Positions 1 through 6,954 of a DNA stretch of 8,130 bases are shown here, piece after piece. The DNA is from Rhodocyclaceae bacterium (GTDB taxonomy: Bacteria; Pseudomonadota; Gammaproteobacteria; Burkholderiales; Rhodocyclaceae), in assembly GCA_013821865.1 (NCBI GenBank), contig PNJM01000113.1, positions 1 to 8,130 on the forward strand, given 5' to 3'. A program made the translations under genes and the position numbers. The notes beneath the pieces were generated by a model, which was not told the origin of the DNA, made no database searches, and saw only the letters and a program-made list of their open reading frames with translations. How positions within the stretch are numbered: position 1 is the stretch's first letter; every line of letters begins with the position of its first letter.

Positions 1-276
1 GCCATCGGGCGCGCCCTCATGAGCCGGCCGAAGCTGCTGCTGCTCGACGAGCCCTCGATGGGCCTGGCGCCGCTCATGGTGCAAAAGGTGTTCGAGGTGA
101 TCCGGTCCGTCGCCGCGCAAGGGGTGACCATCCTGCTGGTCGAGCAGAACGCCAGGCTGGCGCTGTCGGTCGCTTCGCGCGGCCATGTCATGGAAAGCGG
201 GCTGATCACGCTGAGCGACAGCGCGTCCGCGCTGTTGCATAATCCCAAGGTACGCGAAGCCTATCTCGGCGAGTGA
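1..276 (+). CDS. livF: ABC transporter ATP-binding protein, LivF type (3' end only)
   Basis: The reading frame is open from the first base, so this is the C-terminal 91 residues of a gene that begins outside the window. The fragment starts just after the expected signature region (AIGRALMSRPK) and carries Walker B and the D-loop (LLLLDEPSMGLAP, about residues 12-24). The switch region LLVEQNA follows; the VEQN form is usual for LivF. The end (MESG, then KVREAYLGE) is also typical of LivF. Family knowledge: LivF is one of two cytoplasmic ATPases that power high-affinity uptake of leucine/isoleucine/valine, and relatives in this family import amides, urea or aromatic acids. The substrate cannot be told from this fragment. 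The ATG at 19 is internal, not a start. The next gene begins 16 nt downstream on the same strand. Confidence 0.9.
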   Translation, partial: AIGRALMSRPKLLLLDEPSMGLAPLMVQKVFEVIRSVAAQGVTILLVEQNARLALSVASRGHVMESGLITLSDSASALLHNPKVREAYLGE

Positions 277-292
277 ACGCCGAACCGCATCC

Positions 293-601
293 ATGAATGC
301 CGCAAACTTGACAGAAGACATCGTGCGCGAGGCGCTGCGCAGCGTGATCGATCCCGAGGCCGGCATGAACATCGTGGATCTCGGCCTGGTGTACGGCATC
401 GAGACCGCGCAGGGGCATGTGCGTGTCACCATGACCATGACGACCCCGGCCTGCCCCATGGGGTCGATGATCACCGAGGAAGCGCGCAAGGCGATCGGCG
501 CCATCGCGCCCTCCGCGGCGATCGAGGTGCAGCTGGTGTGGGAACCGCCCTGGGACGCGGGCATGATGTCGGCGCACGCCAAGAAGCATTTCGGCTGGTA
601 G
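293..601 (+). CDS. MIP18/DUF59 family metal-sulfur cluster assembly factor
   Basis: This 102-residue protein has the usual length and layout of the DUF59 (MIP18/PaaD/SufT-like) fold. It has an N-terminal helix ending in VIDPE (residues 18-22), the strand motif IVDLGLVY (27-34), the loop TTPACPMG (50-57) with the family's conserved cysteine at 54, and a C-terminal tail with WEPPWD (83-88) and MMSAHAKKHFGW. Family knowledge: these small cytoplasmic proteins help deliver or mature Fe-S clusters, and PaaD acts on the phenylacetyl-CoA oxygenase. The other paa genes are absent here, so I do not use that name. The ATG at 293 is preceded by only a weak ribosome site. The downstream membrane-protein gene starts within a few bases of this stop codon, which suggests translational coupling and a shared role. 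The client protein is unknown. Confidence 0.85.
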   Translation: MNAANLTEDIVREALRSVIDPEAGMNIVDLGLVYGIETAQGHVRVTMTMTTPACPMGSMITEEARKAIGAIAPSAAIEVQLVWEPPWDAGMMSAHAKKHFGW

Positions 602-604
602 CGG

Positions 605-1702
605 GTGGTGGGCGTCCCGCGCGACATTCGCCCCGCCCTGCGCATTCCCATGCTGGTGCTGGGCTTCGCCAGCCTCATCATCGGCGTCGGCGCCGGCCTG
701 CTGCGGCTGGGCTGGAGCTTCCCGCTGCCCTCGACGGAACTGGCGGCGTTTCACGGCCCGCTCATGGTGTCCGGTTTCTTCGGCACCGTCATCAGCCTGG
801 AGCGCGCCGTCGCCCTGGCGCGACGCTGGGCCTATCTCGGCCCGCTGGCGGCCGGATCGGGCGGATTCGCCCTGATTCTCGGCGCGCCGCCGATCGGCCA
901 GGCGCTGCTGACCCTCGGCAGCCTGGTTCTGCTCGCCGCCTCGCTGAACGTCTGCTCGCGCCAGAGGGCGCTGTTCACGCTCACGCTCGCGCTCGGCGCC
1001 GCCTGCTGGGCCCTGGGCAACCTGCTGTGGCTGACCGGCCTGCCGGTTTACGCCGTGGTGCCTTGGTGGGCGGGCTTTCTTGTCCTGACCATCGCCGGCG
1101 AGCGGCTGGAGCTGTCGCGCTTCCTGCCGCCCTCGCCGACGGCGAAGCGCCTGTTCGCGCTGATGCTGGCCGCGCTGCTGGCAGGCCTGGCTGCGTCAGC
1201 CGTGTCGTCCAGGGCGGGAGCGCCGGTGTTCGGCGCCGCGCTGCTGGCGCTCGCGCTATGGCTGCTGCGCCAGGATATCGCGCGGCGCACGGTCAAGGAA
1301 CATGGGCTGACGCGCTTCATCGCCGTCTGCCTGCTCTCGGGCTACGGCTGGCTCGCCGCGAGCGGCGCGATCATCCTCGCCGCCGGCGGACTGGCGCCGG
1401 GCGGCCTCGGCTACGATGCCGCGCTGCACGCGCTGATGCTGGGCTTCGTCTTCTCGATGGTGTTCGGCCACGCGCCGATCATCTTTCCCGCCGTGGCGCG
1501 CGTCGCGGTGCCCTATCACCCGGTCTTCTATCTGCCGCTCGCGCTGCTGCACTTGTCGCTCGTCGTGCGCATCGTTGGAGACCTGGCCGTCCTGCCCGAT
1601 TGGCGCAGCGCCGGCGGAGCGGGAAACGCCGTTGCGCTGCTCGCCTTTCTTCTCAACACGATATCCGCCGTGATCCGCGGCAAGCTGGCGAACAGGCCCT
1701 AG
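605..1702 (+). CDS. Polytopic membrane protein, possibly distantly NnrS-like
   Basis: This 365-residue protein is almost entirely hydrophobic. I count about 12 likely membrane segments, near residues 13-35, 48-68, 76-93, 97-115, 121-143, 147-167, 182-200, 207-222, 236-260, 273-297, 306-330 and 339-357. Histidines sit in or next to segments: H50 in FHGPLMVSGFFG, H275 in LHALMLGF, H289 in FGHAPIIFPAV, then H305 and H316. This pattern is reminiscent of NnrS and other heme/copper-binding membrane proteins associated with nitric oxide metabolism. I cannot demonstrate membership by eye, and it may belong to a separate uncharacterised family. The given start is a GTG 3 nt after the preceding stop. 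A second GTG follows directly and an ATG lies at 650 (residue 16), so the N-terminus is uncertain. The pairing with a DUF59 cluster-assembly factor hints at a metal-related function (inference). Confidence 0.7.
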   Translation: MVGVPRDIRPALRIPMLVLGFASLIIGVGAGLLRLGWSFPLPSTELAAFHGPLMVSGFFGTVISLERAVALARRWAYLGPLAAGSGGFALILGAPPIGQALLTLGSLVLLAASLNVCSRQRALFTLTLALGAACWALGNLLWLTGLPVYAVVPWWAGFLVLTIAGERLELSRFLPPSPTAKRLFALMLAALLAGLAASAVSSRAGAPVFGAALLALALWLLRQDIARRTVKEHGLTRFIAVCLLSGYGWLAASGAIILAAGGLAPGGLGYDAALHALMLGFVFSMVFGHAPIIFPAVARVAVPYHPVFYLPLALLHLSLVVRIVGDLAVLPDWRSAGGAGNAVALLAFLLNTISAVIRGKLANRP

Positions 1703-1705
1703 CCT

Positions 1706-2437
1706 TCAGAAGCGCTCGTCGTCCCGCAGATAGCGCCATTTGCCGGGCGGCAGGTCGCCCAGCTTCACGCTGCCGATGCGAATGCGCTTCAGGCCGGTGA
1801 CTTTCAACCCGACGAGTTCGCACATGCGGCGGATCTGCCGCTTCTTGCCTTCGCGCAGGACGAAGCGCAGCTGGTCCTCGTTCTGCCAGCTGACCTTGGC
1901 CGGCTTGAGCGCCTGGCCGTCGAGCGACAGGCCGTGGTTCAGCAGGGCCAGGCCCTTCTCCGCCAGCCCGCCCTCGACGCGCACGAGGTATTCCTTCTCC
2001 ATCCGCGAGTCCTCGCCGATGAGCAGCTTGGCGATGCGGCCGTCCTGCGTAAGCACCAGCAGGCCCGTCGAATCGATGTCGAGGCGCCCGGCCGGCGCCA
2101 GGCCTTTCAGTTGCGCCGGGCTGAAGCGCTGGAGCGACTTGTCGCCGGAGAAACGCGATTCCGCATTGACGAGGGCGACGGCGGGCTTGTAGCCCTGCTC
2201 GGCCTGGCCCGAGACGTAACCGACCGGCTTGTTGAGAAGGATGGTGACGCGGGCGAGCTGACTCGATTGCGCGGCCTTGCTCAGCGTGATCTTCTGCGTG
2301 GGGAAAATCCGCGTGCCGAGCTCGGTGACGCGCTCGCCATCGACGAATACCCAGCCGCGCTCGATGTAGCCGTCCGCCTCGCGGCGCGAGCACAGGCCCT
2401 GTGCGGACATCAGCTTGGAAACCCGCACCTTTTCCAT
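1706..2437 (-). CDS. rluF: 23S rRNA pseudouridine synthase, RsuA/RluF type
   Basis: This 243-residue protein isomerises a specific uridine in rRNA to pseudouridine. An N-terminal S4 RNA-binding domain (about residues 4-50; [14 protein letters not shown] at 15-28) precedes the catalytic domain. LNKPVGYVS lies at 68-76, and [14 protein letters not shown] at 117-130 holds the catalytic aspartate D120. [13 protein letters not shown] (198-210) is the typical RsuA/RluB/E/F motif, followed by LKRIRIG and the closing LPPGKWRYL. The DxDSxGLL form and the RQIRRMCE stretch resemble RluF, which in E. coli modifies U2604 of 23S rRNA; RluB or another RsuA-family member is the alternative. The frame stays open upstream to 2599, but that part lies within the preceding gene. 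The ATG at 2437 sits 2 nt after that gene's stop and begins the S4 domain, so I chose it. The 3' end meets the convergent membrane-protein gene after 3 nt. Confidence 0.85.
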   Translation of the reverse strand: MEKVRVSKLMSAQGLCSRREADGYIERGWVFVDGERVTELGTRIFPTQKITLSKAAQSSQLARVTILLNKPVGYVSGQAEQGYKPAVALVNAESRFSGDKSLQRFSPAQLKGLAPAGRLDIDSTGLLVLTQDGRIAKLLIGEDSRMEKEYLVRVEGGLAEKGLALLNHGLSLDGQALKPAKVSWQNEDQLRFVLREGKKRQIRRMCELVGLKVTGLKRIRIGSVKLGDLPPGKWRYLRDDERF

Positions 2438-2439
2438 GG

Positions 2440-3579
2440 CTATGCAGGCTGCAGCTGGACGATCTCGAGCGACGCCGGCCGCTGCTCCAGTGCCCGCTTG
2501 AGAATCCTGTAGGTATCGAGGTCGAAGGCCGAGGAATGGCGCGCATGCAGCGCTTCGTGCAGCTCGGCTTCGTTCCTCGCCGTGCCAAGATAGCACCATG
2601 ACTCGAACAGGTGCCAGTCGGTGCGGTCAAGCTCGGGGTTGTGCTCGCGGATGGCGATTCTGCCGGAGAAGGGCCAGGTACTGACCTTGAGCGCGGACAG
2701 TTCATCGTTGCGCCGCAGCCGCCGGTTGTGGATGGGCGATTTCTCCTTGACGAGCCGCGCCTCCATGAGCAGCGCGCCCAGCTCGCCGGCGGTCTCGACC
2801 CACTCGATGCGCTTCACTTCCTGCGCGATGCGCATGGCGCGGCCGCCCGAATGATCGGCGGCGAAGTGCGACTGCGCCCGTGCGCGCATGTTCACGCCCT
2901 TGCCGATGTAGAGCAGCGGCTCGCTCGAGCCGCCAGGCGCCTGTGAATTCTCGCCGTAGAAGAGATAGACGCCCGGCCCCTCCGGCACCGCATCGAGGAC
3001 GGCGCGTTCCAGCCCGGAGGGCAGGGTGGGGGTCTTCATGGCCTTCGTCATCGCCGCGGCGATCTCTTCGGGAGATTTTTCGGCTTGGATGAGCCGCACG
3101 AAATCCCACAGCACGCGAGCGTCGCCCAGCGCGCGGTGGCGCGCGTCGCAGGAGAGGTTGTGGCGGGCGATCACCGCGTCGAGGCCGTGCTTGTGGTGCT
3201 CGCGGTAGAGCGCGCGGGAGAGCTTGACGGTGCACAGCACGCGCGGCTGGAACGGCATGCCGAGGCGGCGGAACTCGTTCTTCAGGAAGCCGTAGTCGAA
3301 GCGGGCGTTGTGGGCGACGAAAAGGCTGCCTTCGAGCAGGTCGCGCACTTCTCCGGCGATCTGCCCGAAGCACGGCGCGCCGCGCACCATGGCATCGGTG
3401 ATGCCGGTGATGCCCTGGATCATCGAAGGAATGGGCTCGCCCGGATCGACCAGCGAGGACCACTCGAAATCGAGCCGCCCGTCCGTGACCTTGACGATGC
3501 CGACCTCGATGACGCGGTCGTGCACCGGGTTGGCGCCGGTGGTCTCGAGATCGACAAAGACAATGGAAGGAGCTAACAA
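2440..3579 (-). CDS. DnaQ-like 3'-5' exonuclease fused to GIY-YIG endonuclease domain
   Basis: Counting from the TTG at 3579 the protein has 379 residues. Residues 6-170 form a DEDDh exonuclease like DNA polymerase III epsilon: VDLETTG gives D10 and E12, HNARFD gives D95, and HRALGD gives H148 and D153. Residues about 199-290 form a GIY-YIG domain of the UvrC/Cho type: GVY at 203-205, YIG at 224-226, R232, E273 and N285 in [10 protein letters not shown]. All expected catalytic residues are present in both halves. Such fusions are known in bacteria and presumed to act in DNA repair; no partner is visible here. The frame is open up to a GTG at 3633, but the extra 18 residues would be encoded by the heptamer repeat element. 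The TTG gives an N-terminus ([10 protein letters not shown]) that starts right at the exonuclease fold, with a weak GAAG upstream. The start is therefore uncertain. The stop lies 2 nt before the pseudouridine synthase start. Confidence 0.85.
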   Translation of the reverse strand: MLAPSIVFVDLETTGANPVHDRVIEVGIVKVTDGRLDFEWSSLVDPGEPIPSMIQGITGITDAMVRGAPCFGQIAGEVRDLLEGSLFVAHNARFDYGFLKNEFRRLGMPFQPRVLCTVKLSRALYREHHKHGLDAVIARHNLSCDARHRALGDARVLWDFVRLIQAEKSPEEIAAAMTKAMKTPTLPSGLERAVLDAVPEGPGVYLFYGENSQAPGGSSEPLLYIGKGVNMRARAQSHFAADHSGGRAMRIAQEVKRIEWVETAGELGALLMEARLVKEKSPIHNRRLRRNDELSALKVSTWPFSGRIAIREHNPELDRTDWHLFESWCYLGTARNEAELHEALHARHSSAFDLDTYRILKRALEQRPASLEIVQLQPA

Positions 3580-3585
3580 AGAAGC

Positions 3586-3674
3586 TTCGGGTTTCGCGTT
3601 CTGAGTTGCGAGTTGAAAATCAGGCGCGCCCACGGCGCGCCAACTCGAAACCCGAAACCCCAGACTCGAAACCG
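3586..3674 (-). repeat. Inverted heptamer-repeat element 1 (intergenic)
   Basis: Read on the minus strand, five consecutive 7-nt units run from 3674 to 3640; four fit GRGTNNN (for example GGGTTTC twice, GAGTCTG, GAGTTGG) and the first is one mismatch away. A 26-nt core (3639-3614) follows; with the flanking base at 3640-3641 it includes two copies of the palindrome GGCGCGCC separated by 3 nt, and TTTT near its end. Four units of the complementary form ACYCNNN then run from 3613 to 3586, for example ACTCGCA and ACCCGAA, with one divergent unit, ACGCGAA. On the plus strand an 11-bp perfect inverted repeat joins 3586-3596 to 3646-3656, and CGAGTTG at 3609-3615 pairs with CAACTCG at 3641-3647. 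The element begins one base after the DUF3460 stop codon and ends 6 nt before the likely exonuclease start. It could fold in DNA or RNA. I do not recognise a named family. Confidence 0.75.
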
Positions 3675-3675
3675 A

Positions 3676-3858
3676 TCAAAGGTAGTAGTAGCTCTTCTGC
3701 GGCACCTTCGACTCCTTCAGGCGCTGCTGTTCTGCCGGATCGACCGGCTGCTTGTCCCACCAGAGGGCGCGGCCGGCTTTCTGCACCTGGATCTCCTCGG
3801 GATGCTTTTCCAGCCATTCGCGCATGAACTTGGTGTGCTCGGACTCGTAGGTTGCCAT
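3676..3858 (-). CDS. DUF3460 family protein
   Basis: This is a small, highly charged soluble protein of 60 residues. Its shape matches the DUF3460 family as I remember it from betaproteobacteria: an N-terminal YESEHTKFMREW (residues 4-15), a central GRALWWDKQP (29-38), an EQQRLKES stretch and a C-terminal VPQKSYYYL. There is no signal peptide, membrane segment or catalytic motif, and the function is unknown. The ATG at 3858 is preceded by GAAGG at suitable spacing. The gene starts 46 nt after the spoT stop; that spacer contains TAAAAT (minus strand, 3902-3897), which could be a -10 box, but no convincing -35 goes with it. The last codons are followed directly by heptamer element 1. Confidence 0.8.
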   Translation of the reverse strand: MATYESEHTKFMREWLEKHPEEIQVQKAGRALWWDKQPVDPAEQQRLKESKVPQKSYYYL

Positions 3859-3904
3859 GGGTAAGCCTTCAAGGGTGATTCAAAGCGGGTGTGCGCATTT
3901 TACC

Positions 3905-6085
3905 TCACGCCTCGCCCTTGACCCGCGAGATCCGCACCACCTCGGGAATGTGGCGCAGGCTGCGCATGATGCGGGCCAGATGCACGCGGTTCGATACCTG
4001 CAGCGTGAAGTAGAGCGCGGTGTAGATGCCGCGCTCCTCGTCCATGCTGACATACTGGATATTGGAGCCGGCCTCGGCGATGTCGGCGGCGACCTTGGCC
4101 AGCACGCCGCGGCGGTTCTCCGCCTCGACCTTGATCGCCACCTCGAACAGGCGGCCGGAATCGCGTTCCCACTCGACGTCGACCCACTTGGCGCGCTCGC
4201 CGCGCGTCTTGGCGATGCTCGGGCAATCGGCCAGGTGCACGACGAGGCCGAGACCCTTCTTGATCACGCCGATGATGGGGTCGCCGGGGATCGGGCGGCA
4301 GCACTTGGCAAGCTGGACAGCCATGCCCTCCGTGCCGCGGATGAGGATCGGCGCCTGCGGCCTGGTCTCGACGATGCCGCTCGCCTCGTCGCGGCCGGAG
4401 GCAAGCCGGCGCGCAATGATGGCCGGCAGACGCTTGCCCAGGCCGATGTCGGTGAGGATCTCCTTCTTCGACTTGGCGCCGCATTCATGCACGAACTTGT
4501 CCCATACCGCAGCCTCGATTTCACCCAGGCCGAGGTCGAACGGCCGCAGCGCCTGCCCCAGCAGCCGCTCGCCGAGGGCGGTCGACTCCTCGTATTGCAT
4601 GGTCTTGAGGAAATGGCGGATCTGCGAGCGCGCCTTGCCCGTCTTGACGTAGGACAGCCAGGCCGGGTTGGGATTGGCGTGGGCGGCCGTGATGATCTCG
4701 ACGCGGTCGCCGTTGCGAAGCTCGGTGCGCAGCGGCATCAGTTCGTAGTTGATGCGGCAGGCGACGCAGCGGTTGCCGATGTCGGTGTGCACGGCATAGG
4801 CGAAATCGACGGCGGTGGCGCCGCGCGGCATGGCCAGTATCTTGCCCTTGGGCGTAAACACATACACCTCGCCCGGGAAGAGGTCGATCTTGACGTGCTC
4901 GAGGAACTCGGCCGAGTCGCCCGAGGCGGACTGCAGTTCGAGCAGCGACTGCAGCCACTTGTGCGTCTTCTGCTGCAGTTCGGAAAGCGACTTGTCGTCC
5001 TTGTACAGCCAGTGCGAGGCGACGCCGCTCTCGGCAACGTGGTTCATCTCGGTGGTGCGCAGCTGCACCTCGACCGGCGTGCCATAGGGGCCGATCAGCG
5101 TGGTGTGCAGCGACTGGTAGCCGTTGGCCTTGGGGATGGCGATGTAGTCCTTGAACTTGCCCGGTACCGGCTTGTACAGGCTGTGCAGCGCACCCAGCGC
5201 GAGGTAGCAGCTGGATACGTCCTTGACCATGACGCGGAAGCCGTAGATGTCGAGCACCTGCGAGAAGGAGAGGGATTTGCCGCGCATCTTGCGGTAGATG
5301 CCGTAGAGGTGCTTCTCGCGCCCCCTCACCTCGGCCTCGATGCCGGCGTCGGCCAGCCGCCCCTTGATCGCCTTCAGTATCTTGCTGACCACCTCGCGCC
5401 GGTTGCCGCGCGCCGATTTGATGGCCTTGGCCAGCACGCGGTAGCGCATCGGGTAGAGATGCCGGAAAGCCAGCTCCTGCAGTTCCCGGTAGAGGTTGTT
5501 CAGGCCGAGCCGGTTGGCGATCGGCGCGTAGATGTCCAGCGTCTCGCGGGCGATGCGGCGGCGCTTGTCCGGCCGCACCGCGTCCAGCGTGCGCATGTTG
5601 TGCAGGCGGTCGGCCAGCTTGATGAGGATGACGCGCACGTCGCGCGCCATCGCCAGCAGCATCTTGCGGAAGTTCTCGGCCTGGGCGTCCTCGATCGACT
5701 GGAACTCGATCTTGTCCAGTTTGGAGACGCCGTCGACCAGATCGGCCGTCACCTTGCCGAACTTCTCGCCGATCTCCTTGTTGGTGATCTCGGTATCTTC
5801 GGTGACGTCGTGCAGCAGCGCCGCCGAGAGCGCCTGCGCATCGAGGTGCCAGGCGGTCAGCAGGCCGGTGACGGCCAGCGGGTGCGAGATGTAGGGGTCA
5901 CCGCTGACGCGGAACTGGCCGCGGTGCGCCTCCGCCGAAAAGCGGAACGCGGCCTCGACCTTGTCGATGTCCTCGGGCTTGAGATAGGTGGCGAGGAGTT
6001 CCTTGAGGTTCGCCAGATGAACCGCGAGTTCAGCCTCGGTCGGCTGGGGATGGGTGGGTCCGGAAGAGGACGCGGCGACTTGCAT
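3905..6085 (-). CDS. spoT: Bifunctional (p)ppGpp synthetase/hydrolase SpoT (RelA/SpoT family)
   Basis: This 726-residue full-length RSH enzyme makes and degrades the alarmone (p)ppGpp. The N-terminal HD hydrolase domain looks active: H54, the HD pair H92-D93 followed by ED at 96-97, and KLADRLHNMRT at 156-166. RelA-type enzymes have lost the HD motif. The synthetase domain follows, with REKHLYGIYRKM at 256-267, DIYGFRVMV at 279-287 and KDYIAIPKANGYQSLHTT at 312-329. A TGS domain lies at about 405-463 (VYVFTPKGKILAMPRG), a conserved cysteine pair in AKCCRPIPGD at 593-602, and a C-terminal ACT domain at about 647-724. The ATG at 6085 lies 30 nt after the rpoZ stop. A true SpoT usually sits behind gmk and rpoZ as here, which supports the name over RelA. 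No frameshift is seen. Confidence 0.96.
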   Translation of the reverse strand: MQVAASSSGPTHPQPTEAELAVHLANLKELLATYLKPEDIDKVEAAFRFSAEAHRGQFRVSGDPYISHPLAVTGLLTAWHLDAQALSAALLHDVTEDTEITNKEIGEKFGKVTADLVDGVSKLDKIEFQSIEDAQAENFRKMLLAMARDVRVILIKLADRLHNMRTLDAVRPDKRRRIARETLDIYAPIANRLGLNNLYRELQELAFRHLYPMRYRVLAKAIKSARGNRREVVSKILKAIKGRLADAGIEAEVRGREKHLYGIYRKMRGKSLSFSQVLDIYGFRVMVKDVSSCYLALGALHSLYKPVPGKFKDYIAIPKANGYQSLHTTLIGPYGTPVEVQLRTTEMNHVAESGVASHWLYKDDKSLSELQQKTHKWLQSLLELQSASGDSAEFLEHVKIDLFPGEVYVFTPKGKILAMPRGATAVDFAYAVHTDIGNRCVACRINYELMPLRTELRNGDRVEIITAAHANPNPAWLSYVKTGKARSQIRHFLKTMQYEESTALGERLLGQALRPFDLGLGEIEAAVWDKFVHECGAKSKKEILTDIGLGKRLPAIIARRLASGRDEASGIVETRPQAPILIRGTEGMAVQLAKCCRPIPGDPIIGVIKKGLGLVVHLADCPSIAKTRGERAKWVDVEWERDSGRLFEVAIKVEAENRRGVLAKVAADIAEAGSNIQYVSMDEERGIYTALYFTLQVSNRVHLARIMRSLRHIPEVVRISRVKGEA

Positions 6086-6115
6086 GTCGATTGACCATCA
6101 GCCGCGCCACCGCGC

Positions 6116-6322
6116 TCAAGCTCCGCCGCGGTTGAGAATTTCCAGCCCGACCTTGCCGGCGGCGACTTCACGCAACGCGATCACGGTCGGCTTGTCCTTC
6201 TCGCCCTCCAGCATCGGCGACGCGCCGACGGTAAGCTGGCGTGCGCGATAGGTGGCGACGAGGGTGAGCTGGAAGCGGTTCGGAATCCTCTTGAGACAAT
6301 CGTCTACGGTAATGCGGGCCAT
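6116..6322 (-). CDS. rpoZ: DNA-directed RNA polymerase omega subunit
   Basis: This 68-residue protein begins [19 protein letters not shown], a nearly invariant omega start, followed by [12 protein letters not shown] and a [16 protein letters not shown] stretch. Omega binds the beta-prime subunit, helps polymerase assembly and forms part of ppGpp binding site 1 (known from E. coli). The short length is usual for betaproteobacteria; E. coli omega is 91 residues. Translation signals are compact: the gmk stop codon TAG overlaps the ribosome site AGGAA, followed by the ATG at 6322, so translation is probably coupled to gmk. spoT follows after 30 nt. Confidence 0.96.
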   Translation of the reverse strand: MARITVDDCLKRIPNRFQLTLVATYRARQLTVGASPMLEGEKDKPTVIALREVAAGKVGLEILNRGGA

Positions 6323-6330
6323 GTTGGTTC

Positions 6331-6948
6331 CTATCTGTCCTGTTCGAGAAACGAGAAAAGCTCGCGGTGGCGTGCCAGCTGTGAGGCATAGCGCAACCGG
6401 ATCGAGCGTACCACGGTCTGGAGGTCTTCGATGGCCTCTGGCAACTTATTGTTAATAATAACATATTCAAACTCGTTCACATGGCGCATTTCGGTCAGGG
6501 CCGCAGCCGCGCGACGGGCGATGATCTCGGCGCTGTCCTGGCCGCGGCCCTGCAGGCGCCGCTCGAGTTCCTCGACCGAGGGCGGCAGGATGAAGATGCC
6601 GATGCTGCCGGGAAACAGGGCGCGCACCTGCTGCGCACCCTGCCAGTCGATTTCGAGCAGGATGTCCTGGCCGGCCGCGATCTGCTGTTCGATCCAGACG
6701 CGCGAGGTGCCGTAGTGGTTGCCGTGCACCTCGGCGCTTTCGAGAAAGTCGCCGCGCCCGCGCATGGCGAGGAAGGTCGCCGCGTCGATAAAGTGATACT
6801 CGCGGCCGTTCACTTCGCCCGGACGGGGCGCCCGGGTGGTGTGGGAAATGGAGAGCCGGATCTGCGGGTCGCGCTCGAGCAGCATGCCGACCAGCGTGGT
6901 CTTGCCCGCGCCCGAGGGCGCCGCGACGATGAAGAGGTTGCCTGTCAT
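6331..6948 (-). CDS. gmk: Guanylate kinase
   Basis: This cytoplasmic enzyme phosphorylates GMP to GDP with ATP, feeding GTP and thus ppGpp synthesis. Counting from the ATG at 6948 there are 205 residues, the usual length. The P-loop is APSGAGKTT at 10-18, the GMP-binding region is [19 protein letters not shown] at 35-53, and [13 protein letters not shown] lies at 96-108. The lid region follows near 131-146 with R135 and the arginine pair 145-146. The start [13 protein letters not shown] matches the family N-terminus, so I chose it. The frame is also open upstream to a GTG at 7002, which has a much better ribosome site and would add 18 residues encoded by heptamer element 2. No clear Shine-Dalgarno precedes the ATG itself. 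The gene ends 8 nt before rpoZ. Confidence 0.95.
   Translation of the reverse strand: MTGNLFIVAAPSGAGKTTLVGMLLERDPQIRLSISHTTRAPRPGEVNGREYHFIDAATFLAMRGRGDFLESAEVHGNHYGTSRVWIEQQIAAGQDILLEIDWQGAQQVRALFPGSIGIFILPPSVEELERRLQGRGQDSAEIIARRAAAALTEMRHVNEFEYVIINNKLPEAIEDLQTVVRSIRLRYASQLARHRELFSFLEQDR
6455..6463 (-). promoter_or_regulatory. Possible extended -10 promoter inside gmk, upstream of rpoZ
   Basis: Read on the minus strand, TGT followed by TATTAT gives an extended -10 form (TGn plus five of six matches to TATAAT). It lies in an AT-rich patch (about 6441-6472) that stands out in this GC-rich region and about 130 nt upstream of the rpoZ start. No convincing -35 box is seen. The patch also encodes the conserved kinase stretch EFEYVIINN, so the AT-richness may simply reflect the amino acids used. 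Confidence 0.2.
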
Positions 6949-6954
6949 GTTGGC

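Noticed and set aside
206..754. A 182-codon minus-strand frame opposite livF, DUF59 and the membrane gene
   Set aside because: Low-complexity Arg/Ala/His/Gly composition; it lies antisense to three supported genes.
538..1800. A 420-codon plus-strand frame overlapping the DUF59 and membrane-protein genes
   Set aside because: Out-of-frame shadow rich in Arg, Ala and Gly. The overlapping frame at 605-1702 has clean membrane segments and ends precisely before the convergent gene.
1653..2705. A 350-codon minus-strand frame across the pseudouridine synthase and exonuclease genes
   Set aside because: It overlaps two well-supported genes in a different frame and has no recognisable motif; the Arg/Ala/Gly-rich content is typical of shadow frames.
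3623..3641. Twin GGCGCGCC sites considered as a recombination or attachment site
   Set aside because: No integrase, duplicated gene end or mobile element lies nearby. Such octamers are common by chance in GC-rich DNA, and here they fit better as part of the repeat element.
3586..3674. Heptamer array considered as a CRISPR array or a Rho-independent terminator
   Set aside because: Units are 7 nt with no spacers of regular unique sequence, so not CRISPR. There is no T-run directly following a GC stem in the transcribed direction, so a standard terminator is not supported.
3880..3900. Minus-strand short frame starting at the ATG in the spoT-DUF3460 spacer
   Set aside because: It would encode only about nine residues before a stop, with no reason to think it is translated.
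3857..6094. A 745-codon open frame on the plus strand opposite spoT
   Set aside because: It is the antisense of a clear, full-length spoT. Its residue make-up (rich in Asp, Leu, Ala, Val, Arg, Gly and His in a repetitive mix) is what GC-rich third-position bias produces on the opposite strand, and it shows no domain motif.
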